A DNA stretch of 64,000 bases from Pseudophaeomoniella oleicola (lineage: Eukaryota > Ascomycota > Eurotiomycetes > Phaeomoniellales > Phaeomoniellaceae), in contig QWDQ01000010.1 of NCBI GenBank assembly GCA_003868215.1, positions 310,001 to 374,000 of the forward strand. The letters run 5' to 3'. A program made the translations under genes and the position numbers. Positions within the stretch are counted from its first letter, which is position 1. Every line of letters starts with the position of its first letter. This document shows positions 54,517 to 64,000 of the stretch, piece by piece. The notes below the pieces were generated by a model. The model saw only the letters and a program-made list of their open reading frames with translations. It ran no database searches and was not told where the DNA came from.

Positions 54517-57500
54517 GGTGAATGTAGTTTGTAAGAAGTAGATACACGAGGTGTGAGCGATGTGCAAGTGGCTATTTGTACCCTCTGTTCCCGGTCCTGA
54601 CAATAATTATTGCACGTGAGAAGTTGGAAGCTAAGCGCAAGCTATCCAAACAGAAAAAGTAGGTCGGGTGAATAGCAAGGGGTATTCAAATGAGGCGTGT
54701 CGCGTAGTAATAACAACAACAGCCACCAACCACTGTTTCTCTGATATTCACCTTGTTTGGCAGATGCAGATGGAATGGCAAGAAGAAAAGATGAGCCGAG
54801 AGCTTTAAGCAAATGGGATGGTGTGGAAAGAGGTAGAAAGTGGTAGATGAGATGGGATCAAGAGTTTGTTTGGGTGGGCAAGGAATAAATAAGGAGGGCA
54901 GCAAAGAGGAGGGAGAAGGCATCCCTGCTTGGCTAGACTTCCCCTAGTTACTGTTACTGTACTCGTACGGGCTTTACCTGCGGTAGTGTACTTTTTCAAC
55001 ATTTGATTCCAGTTAATCTACCATGCCTAGAGGGGGAGCACTATGGTTGGGATTCAAACATCCTGTTGATTTCTTTTACTTAATTTGGGGAAACTTCCAC
55101 TGCTTAAATCCATCTACGGTAAAGAGAAGTTAGGCTTAATTCCTTTGACCGTTAGGTTCTACTCTGTCGTATACTGTACAATACAATGCCATTACCATTA
55201 TTCCCAGCTAAGTTAAAGCCAAACAAAAAGGAAAAGGATCCCAGTTTTTTTTTCTTCAGTTGAAACTAAACCTTCAGCATAGTGCGATGCACCAGTGGGC
55301 GCGTCAAGTCAAATTAAATCTCGTGGTCCACCGCCAATCATTTGCTTCGATGCTCTTAGTTTTGACGGGAAGGACCACGACTACCACTTTAGTATCTTCC
55401 CTGATGACCGTCAAGACCGTCTCCTTTTTCCCCTTTAACGTATCAAATATATGTACTACTACGTACGTAGGACATGGGACATGGGACATAAGTACAGGAT
55501 ACTATAGTAGATGCTACAGGAGATACTACAGTATTCACTTCATATATATCATCTTGTCTAGATCTCGCTGTCTCTAACCGAGCCTCCATGCCGTCTGTAT
55601 AGCCGAACCCTCAATATTGCTACAATCTCCCATACACTCAACCAACCGTACTCTCACAATTGCTCATTTTGATGTACCAATCTATATTTTGATTATGACC
55701 GAGTTGGCTAGACTAAGTTAATTATGGGATACGCCCTCGTTGCAAAATTCATATCAAACAGCCCATCGCAATTCCCTGCGGCTCCATTCCCTTAAACCGC
55801 TTTCAGGCATGGCATTACTACAAATTGTACATGGACGAAGAAGACATGATCGGATGACAGAGAACAGGCAAGGGGTGCCTGACTCGGCGTTGGCTTGGAA
55901 CTTGCGCATGAAGCGTCAATGGCGTCAATGACCGCTGCCTTTACTTGTCGGGGTTCTTCACTCTCTCCTGGTTACCTTCTGATGTTCGTATACCATCACA
56001 GTCCGTATACAGATCGCCAACCAGTCAATTTCCATTGAGATTGAACCGGATTCTAACGCTTGGAACACTATAATAGAGCGAGCGGGTCAATGGGAACCAA
56101 GTTGTTCTCGCAAGGAAAGATACCTCTGACCTCTTGACCCTCTCCACCCTTTCTTCCCAGCAACCGAGCAACCCTATCCTTCTTTTTTTGCCCTTGTTGT
56201 CGCAGATCGTCTTAATATGAAAAACGCTAATTACCGGAAACCAATGAACATGGTATGGCGACTACCACTCATTTCTGATAGAAGTCGAGGAACAAAAGAC
56301 CCCTTGTCTCCAGTTAAAAGGGGGATTACGATAACTAATAACTTAGGTAAGTCAATTTGACTACTTTCAGCAATATGAACGATTTCTTCCAGGCGAGGGC
56401 GCGCCAATTTCATCGATACAATAATATAACCACAGTAAGTACAGACTACATCGCAAACCTGTCTTGATGCGTGATCTCTCAGAACGGCAAAAAAACACAC
56501 CAATAACCAGCGAGGGTTGGAAATCTGAGGGTGTGTGGCAGCGATAACAGAAAAAAAGAGATGCTCGTCATTCTCTTCCAGCAATATCACGTTGTCTCGT
56601 GCGACGACACACCATCCAACGGTGATCACGGATCAACAACCAACATGCTAGATAGTCCATCCACGCCAGCACCTATCTAATTACCTAGCTTCTCTTTCTC
56701 CCTTCTCCCTCTAACTTACATACATTATTACTGCAACATCTCATCCTAGGACAGTAACTCTGCCAATCAATCAATCAATCAGTCGGTCAAGCAAACCCTG
56801 CAAAATGCAGAACCTATTATGTTCACTTACCTGCCTTTTCCCCCCTCTCCTATCCCTCCATGCCGATCTCACTATCCCATCTTTCGCCTCCTCGGCTGCA
56901 AGTAAGAACCTGCGAGCCTGTCGAGCTGTTCCGACAATGATGATCTCTCTCTCTCTCTTCCCCTGCTGAATCTGTCGGCATTTCCTTAAGTCTACACACC
57001 ACCAGTGAAGTGGCATGTAACTAAAGTTCTGCACACAAGAAGAAACAAATCTCATGACTTCGCTACGAATAGAGTATTCGATCACCCCATCGCATTACTT
57101 CAACAACCTCACCTGATAGATAATGAATAAAGAACATAATAATTACCTATCCAGGGGATATTTTGTTTCCCCCAACTCCATCTCTTGTCTCCCTTCCACA
57201 CTTAATGATTACTTGTAAACCACCCATCCATCAGCAACTCCAAAATCCTATGGCCTAATTGGGTACTAACTTACGTGGTAAACAATAATCAATCTTCACC
57301 TTGTTACCATCCCATAGTTATATTATGCATGCATATCCTCTTCGTACGGAAACGGTCGACAGAACAGACAGACAGACAAAGACGAGATGTTGTTTCCTTT
57401 TTCCCTAAAGAAAATAAATATGAGATAACTTATGTATGTATGTACTGAACACACAGACAGACAGACAGATATAACCCATAGCCCGTCAAAAAGGCCCCCC

Positions 57501-57538
57501 CTCTCATACATATACATCTACATCTATTATATATACAT

Positions 57539-57586
<48 letters not shown>

Positions 57587-57929
57587 TTTCTTCCCGTTTC
57601 GGTCTTCACTGGCATCGGAAATATATAAGTCATATATGTACCTAGGTAGGTATGTCCCCTTGGGGAAATTGTATTTTCTTTCCCCCATGGTATGGGAAAG
57701 GAAGGAAGGAAGGAAAGGATAGGATAGGATACCTAGGGAGATGAGATAGGTGATTGTTACTGTGCCGTGCTGTTTTATTGTCTGTATTTTGCGCCGTGAA
57801 GGAAGAAACTCTTTCTAATGTATGTATGTCTATATGTCTATATGTATGTATGTATGGATGGATTCATTCATCAGTCATGATCATCTTCCGATGCCTCAAG
57901 TCACCTCCCATGTACGTAGGTATAATTAC
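54517..57929. other. Long gene-poor region upstream of the Meu6-type gene
   Basis: 3.4 kb without a supported gene. A GCACGTGA box lies about 95 bp before the Meu6-type start (near 54611). Short GACATGG direct repeats occur near 55470-55487, several CT runs near 56943-56960, and a long CT tract at 57542-57583. Open frames are short and lack domains. The left part is probably promoter and 5' leader. Confidence 0.6.
57542..57583. repeat. (TC)21 microsatellite
   Basis: About 21 TC dinucleotides without interruption, near the 3' end of the short-chain dehydrogenase transcript. Confidence 0.95.
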
Positions 57930-59117
57930 CTACGGATCTCCCACCAACTCCCTAACCTCCCTCAACCCATCTCCCCCCACAACGCTCTCGAGTTCCTGCC
58001 AACTAACCCTCCACAACCTCTCCCATTCGCCCTTCTCCTTCGCCAACCCCTCAAGTTCTAGCTGCTGACAGCCCGCGTAGTCCCCCAGCTGGATCCCCGC
58101 ATATCCTTTCCGCTGGATGCTCCAGTACGAACCGGTGGTTACTGCGTCGCCGTCATCGCTACTACTGTCTTTCCGAACAGCGACGGCGGCGGCAGCGGTG
58201 GCGGCTGGACTCGCGGCGAGCCAGGTCTGTGTTTTCGCGACGTCGGTGACGGGGGAGGCGAAGAGGCTGAAGAAGGCGCGGATCGAGGGGTCGATGATGG
58301 ATTTGATGAGGGGGTTGGCGGAGAAGGAGGAGCCGAGGCCGGTCGAGTGTGCGGTGCCGGGGTGGACACAATTAACGTAGATGTTGGAACGGCTTGATGG
58401 GGAGGACGGTGTTATGGACGTAGACTGGTGTAATCGGCGGGAAAGTTCGAGGGTGAAATAAACGTTGGCGAGTTTGGAGTTGGAGTATTGTTGGAAGATG
58501 CTGGGCATGGCCATCAGGATGCCTAAACTGCCGGTAGGCGAAGGGTGAGGGGTTCGCAGGAACGTGTAGTCAAGACGGGTGGCAGATTTGTGAGCAAAGC
58601 TGGCGACGACGACGATTCGTGCTTCTTTCGAGATCGTACGAGAGGTCGAGTGGATGAGAGGAAGTAAGCCCAGGGTAAACGAGAAGTGGCCGAGGTGATT
58701 CGTAGCGAACGTCGGTTCGTACCCATCCGGTGATAATTGATCAAGAGGAAGCATACCGACGCCGGCATTGGCAACTAGAATATCAAGTCTAGGTTGAGAT
58801 TCCCTCGTTCTCATGTCTTCCCCAATTCGTGTTTTGAGATTGATAGCAGATTCCCATGCATCTTTCATGGAGCTGAGATCCAACTGATGGTAGACTAGAC
58901 GTTTGCTGGCATCGATGCCCTCCTTCGATAGTCGGGCTATGGCTTCTCGAATGCCCTTTTCAGCCTTGGTCCTATTCCGCGTAGGGACATAAACAGTCGC
59001 TCCTAGACGAGCCAAATAGATGGTACATTCGAGACCAATACCAGCGGCACCTCCAGTTACGACAGCGACGTTTCCCGTCAGATCTGAAAGAGAGGAAATG
59101 AAATCTTGTTCATGCAT
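57930..59117 (-). CDS. Short-chain dehydrogenase/reductase
   Basis: Single exon of 395 residues, longer than a minimal SDR (about 250). The NAD(P) loop is TGGAAGIG (about 20), followed by LDILVANAGVG with the structural NAG motif. The catalytic YSNSK (Tyr-x-x-x-Lys) follows MPSIFQQ. The extra length comes from a C-terminal extension (after about residue 250) with an Ala-rich stretch and the block TTGSYWSIQRKGYAGIQLGD. The protein resembles fungal retinol-dehydrogenase/WW-domain-oxidoreductase-like SDRs, including 3-ketosteroid reductase-like types, but a substrate cannot be named. No membrane anchor is obvious. It ends close to the CT microsatellite. Confidence 0.88.
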   Translation of the reverse strand: MHEQDFISSLSDLTGNVAVVTGGAAGIGLECTIYLARLGATVYVPTRNRTKAEKGIREAIARLSKEGIDASKRLVYHQLDLSSMKDAWESAINLKTRIGEDMRTRESQPRLDILVANAGVGMLPLDQLSPDGYEPTFATNHLGHFSFTLGLLPLIHSTSRTISKEARIVVVASFAHKSATRLDYTFLRTPHPSPTGSLGILMAMPSIFQQYSNSKLANVYFTLELSRRLHQSTSITPSSPSSRSNIYVNCVHPGTAHSTGLGSSFSANPLIKSIIDPSIRAFFSLFASPVTDVAKTQTWLAASPAATAAAAVAVRKDSSSDDGDAVTTGSYWSIQRKGYAGIQLGDYAGCQQLELEGLAKEKGEWERLWRVSWQELESVVGGDGLREVRELVGDP

Positions 59118-60542
59118 GGTGATGGATAAGTATGAGAATACTTCTTCTCCAGTATCGGCCCTTGTTCATCTGTAGCGGTCACACTGAAATGGACGAGGGG
59201 TCGTATATTCCAATTTTGTTTGATAGCCAAATCAGATGGCCAAAGATATACCGTCAGAGAGAGTTAATAGTAAAATGGCTCAAATAAACAGCATGCAATG
59301 GTAGCAGCGTATTTATCTACTCTTCAAAGGCAACTTCGAAGACTCTATTGTCTGTCGAAGCTGAACAAAGAGACAAAGACAAAGAGCCAGGTGGGAACAA
59401 TATACTTTCATGCAGTCGGTAGCACCAGCACCAGCACCAGCACCAAGCAAGTCAACGTAGAATACCTACTGTTGCATTCCTCGAAACAGCACAAGACAGA
59501 ATGCTTGTTAGCCTTAAACCAGAGCGAACCCGACCTTACTGCAATGGCCTGTTGAAAACCCAGACAGAACCAATGCGCGACTTCTCCCCCATCGCCAAGG
59601 CATCTGTCCACGTATGTTCCTTAACTAGAAGCTGAAAAGCTGAAAAGAAGGCGAAATGATGTCCGAGCTCGAGAGCTTTCGGAATAACTCGTTTCCGACA
59701 TTGTCAGAGATGCGCCGGTTTGAGATCTCGGAACTTAGAAAACGTTGAGTGTCTCAAGGAACGCGTCGTCCGTAAGGGACCGGACCAAGAAGCGAGCAGA
59801 AGGAGTGCCTTTCCCTCTTGTTTGACTTGGAAATGATCAAGTGGAGGTTCTTGAAGCAATGTATCGACGAAGAACATCGATAGAGCATGGGCTTCATGGT
59901 GGGAGCTGTCTCTAGATCGCATGTAATAATAGTAACCTACCTGAATGATGCCTCACGAGATTCACGTTCAACAAACCACACAGCTGCATCCGAGATCAAT
60001 CACGATTTGTTAAATGTAGGAGTAATAAAAGATTATCTGTTGTCGAATGTAGGAGTAATAAAAGATTATCTGTTGTCGAATCGATCACTTCTCTTCGTGA
60101 TAGATATATTCTACAGCAACCAACCTCGATAATGCATTAGTGCTTACTGACCCGGAATACTGTCGGGAACGAACCAACATCTTGTGAGCGGCTGACAGTG
60201 AAATGGTACTCGACACAAACCTCTCCATTCTTAGAACAGCTGATTTTCCAATTACAGTTGACTGAACACACAATACAAAACACCAGCTTCCACCAGAGAG
60301 TATTAAAGTTTCAATTTCGCTATTTGTAAAAGGTGCCATCAATCGTGTCACCGGCTGCCTCCTGAACATTACCCAGTCTGACTTGCTACGGAGTCAGGTG
60401 AAGCAACGCTTGATGAACCAGACAAGAGTGTAAAGGTCGGGGTGTATCAACATATGACCAAGAAAACCGCAGCGCTCTATTGCCAGAGGCACTCAACATC
60501 GAAGCGAGGTTAATTTGTACCAGGAACAAATCATCCGCCTAT
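59118..60542. other. Intergenic: SDR promoter and beta-tubulin 3' flank
   Basis: 1.4 kb between two minus-strand genes. A GCACCA hexamer repeat lies near 59422-59446 and a 33-bp tandem duplication at 60013-60078. No gene is supported. Confidence 0.65.
60013..60078. repeat. Tandem duplication, 33 bp x 2
   Basis: Two identical, directly adjacent 33-bp units beginning AATGTAGGAGTAATAAAAGA, followed by three more matching bases. No known element. Confidence 0.95.
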
Positions 60543-62295
60543 CTATTCTTCACCCTCGAGTTGCTCCTCCTCGCCGTATTCCTCCTCACCCTCAGAGACA
60601 CTTGCTTCTTGGTATTGTTGGTATTCGGAAACGAGATCATTCATGTTGGATTCGGCTTCAGTAAACTCCATCTCGTCCATACCCTCACCAGTGTACCAAT
60701 GCAAAAAGGCCTTGCGTCGGAACATAGCAGAGAATTGATCTCCAACACGCTTGAAGAGTTCCTGGATTGAAGTTGAGTTACCAACAAAGGTGGAGCTGAT
60801 CTTGAGACCCTTGGGTGGGATGTCGCAGAAAGCAGTCTGAACGTTGTTTGGAATCCATTCAACGAAGTAAGAGGCATTCTTGTTCTGGATGTTGCGCATC
60901 TGATCCTCAACTTCCTTCATCGAGACCTTGCCACGGAAGATGGCAGAGCAGGTGAGGTAACGACCATTGCGGAAGTCGGAGGCAGCCATCATGTTCTTGG
61001 GGTCGAACATCTGTTGAGAAAGTTCTGGTACGGTGACAGCACGGAAAGAGTTTGCTCCACGGCTGGTCAGAGGAGCGAATCCGACCATGAAGAAATGAAG
61101 ACGTGGGAAGGGAACCATGTTGACAGCCAACTTGCGGAGATCGGAGTTGAGTTGACCTGGGAAACGCAAGCAAGTGGTGACACCAGACATGACTGCGGAG
61201 ACAAGGTAGTTCAAGTCACCATATGAAGGACTCGACAGCTTAAGAGTGCGCATGCAAATGTCATAGAGAGCCTGGGTGAAGTTAGCTTATGGGTTGCCTG
61301 GCACAGACATCTAGATCATACCTCGTTGTCGATACAGAAAGTCTCATCAGAGTTCTCAACAAGTTGATGAACGGAAAGGGTGGCGTTGTATGGTTCAACG
61401 ACAGTGTCTGAGACCTTTGGGGATGGGACAACGGAGAATGTAGCCATCATTCGGTCTGGGAACTCTTCGCGAATCTTGGAGATCAACAATGTACCCATAC
61501 CAGCACCGGTACCACCACCAAGGGAGTGACTGATTTGGAAACCTTGGAGGCAGTCACACCCTTCGGCCTCACGACGAACGACATCAAGGACTTGGTCAAC
61601 AAGTTCGGCACCTTCAGTGTAGTGACCCTTTGCCCAGTTGTTACCAGCACCAGATTGACCGAAGACAAAGTTGTCTGGGCGGAAGAGTTGACCGAATGGA
61701 CCAGCACGAACTGCATCCATGGTACCTGGCTCAAGATCGACGAGGACAGCACGTGGGACATACTTGTTGCCGGATGCCTTAGAAAGCGTCAGCTGTGAAT
61801 CTTGTATTGCAGGTACAACAGTGCTTGTTTACCTCGTTGAAGTAGACGTTCATACGCTCGAGTTGGAGATCGGACGTGCCATTGTAGCTGTAGCATATTA
61901 GCCAGGTGTTGATGAAGTCTCTAGCAACTTAAACCTACATGCCGGAGCCATCAAGGCCGTGCTCGCCAGAAATGGTTTGCCTGTGATTGTATAAGCATCT
62001 TATTTTGGCCGATTGTCGCGCGTCTTTCTCAGCTGCGCGACTCGAAGAATCTCAGCTTACCAGAAGGCAGCACCGATTTGATTACCCTATACAGTGTCAG
62101 TGGAAATCTGGTAAAGCAGACGACTGCAGATGGACTTACGCATTGACCGGTTTGGAGATGGACCTATAGTGAAACAGATGTCAGTCAATCCTCAGGTGGT
62201 ATCAACAAGAGAGCAGGTGGGGTTGCGGTCAGGGGGTGTGAATGTCAAGGACGCGTTCCTTGAGGGACTGATTGTTTACGTACGATTTCACGCAT
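60543..62295 (-). CDS. TUB2: Beta-tubulin
   Basis: Partner of alpha-tubulin in microtubules and target of benzimidazole fungicides. Seven exons (62295-62284, 62163-62140, 62086-62061, 61980-61939, 61887-61833, 61777-61322, 61271-60543) give 447 residues, the standard length. The first exon encodes only MREI. The GTP-binding loop GGGTGAGMG is at 140-148. The C-terminus is the usual acidic tail ([17 protein letters not shown]). Residues known for benzimidazole resistance are all wild type: His6, Tyr50, Ala165, Phe167, Glu198, Phe200 and Leu240. Residue 35 is Ile (split codon AT|C), a position that varies in fungi. Intron positions match those of many filamentous ascomycetes. Confidence 0.98.
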
Positions 62296-62881
62296 GTTGG
62301 CGGTATTGAAAGGAAGCTCGAAGGGGACGAAAGGATGAGCTGAGGTGAAAGATGAGATAGAAGTCGGGTTATGTAGAGAACTGAGATACGGTCAAAGGGA
62401 TGAAGAGACAGGAGTAAGAGTGGATGCGGATGCTTTGGACTGGTGATGGTTTGGGTTGTGGGAGAAATCAACAAAACCGCTTTAACCTTAGCGAAGAGGG
62501 ACCAACGTGACAGGCGAGTAGGCCAAAGGGGGGAAACCAAAGGGGATCTCGGATCATTGGAGAAGCCGCTCCTTGGGACGTTTAGGCGGTGAAGGGAGAA
62601 ATTTGATAGGCTACTGTCCCTGCAGATCACATGACATAAACAAACGCAACTTCGTCAGTCGTGTCAACAACACCAGTTTTGATGGCCACGTTCAAGGTCT
62701 GTGGACTTATGGACTCAGTTGTATCCCTACGGTCTACTTGTGCTCAGACTGTTGAAGAGAGAGTCTATGTCCTATACAATGATTAAGTACTACTGTTTGG
62801 TTCACAATATTGTTATCATTCATAGATTCCTGACCCATTTAATCGTTTTGCTGCCCCTAGGTAAACACGAACCCACAAGTT
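62296..62881. other. Intergenic: beta-tubulin promoter and P5CDH 3' flank
   Basis: About 590 bp between two minus-strand genes. No repeat or RNA gene was seen. Confidence 0.65.

Positions 62882-64000
<1,119 letters not shown>

Noticed and set aside
52560-54520. Several long plus-strand frames opposite the Meu6-type gene, rich in Ser, Leu and Val
   Set aside because: They mirror the Lys/Glu/Ala/Pro codon bias of the real gene and have no start context or domain.
56231-56629. A 132-codon minus-strand frame in the gene-poor interval
   Set aside because: No domain, no splice partners and AT-rich composition like the surrounding spacer.

Overview
This is a nuclear genome segment from a filamentous ascomycete (Pezizomycotina). 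A Leotiomycete is my best guess, but the sequence does not prove the class. The evidence is many short introns (about 45-60 bp, GTaagt donors, branch sites like gctaat near the acceptor), compact intergenic spacers, several simple-sequence repeats, and fungus-specific genes such as CCH1, a MEU6-like PH protein, AGP2, LYS9 and a fungal beta-tubulin with seven exons. I saw no tRNA or rRNA gene, no CRISPR array, and no transposon or virus-like element.

Left part (1-24 kb): the 3' end of GID4/VID24 (ubiquitin ligase substrate receptor), LYS9 (saccharopine reductase), a sterol-desaturase-family membrane protein, a 3.2 kb stretch without a convincing gene, a low-complexity orphan protein, the calcium channel CCH1, then RPN13 and RPL6 fired from one divergent promoter, and SEC26 (beta-COP).

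Middle (24-43 kb): a sphingoid-base kinase, a VPS9-ankyrin-PX-BAR protein of the VARP/Vrl1 type, two mitochondrial biogenesis genes (uS11m and TIM44) sharing a divergent promoter, RIC1 (Rab GEF subunit), and a secreted phospholipase-C-type phosphoesterase. SEC26, VARP/Vrl1 and RIC1 all act in Golgi/endosome traffic but are not an operon-like unit.

Right part (43-64 kb): CCC1 (vacuolar iron/manganese importer) with a promoter element matching the CCAAT-complex/HapX motif; a one-gene fusion of an isochorismatase-type hydrolase to an allophanate-hydrolase-type amidase, followed on the same strand by an AGP2 permease; a SHB17-like phosphatase; a MEU6-like PH protein; a gene-poor 3.4 kb; a short-chain dehydrogenase; beta-tubulin; and the 3' part of delta-1-pyrroline-5-carboxylate dehydrogenase cut by the window edge.

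The most interesting locus is 44.2-49.3 kb. The fusion protein would hold two consecutive steps of biuret breakdown (biuret to allophanate, allophanate to ammonia and CO2) in one chain, and both it and AGP2 have clustered GATA sites of the AreA/NIT2 kind upstream, which suggests a nitrogen-regulated scavenging module. The substrate of the first domain is inferred, not shown.
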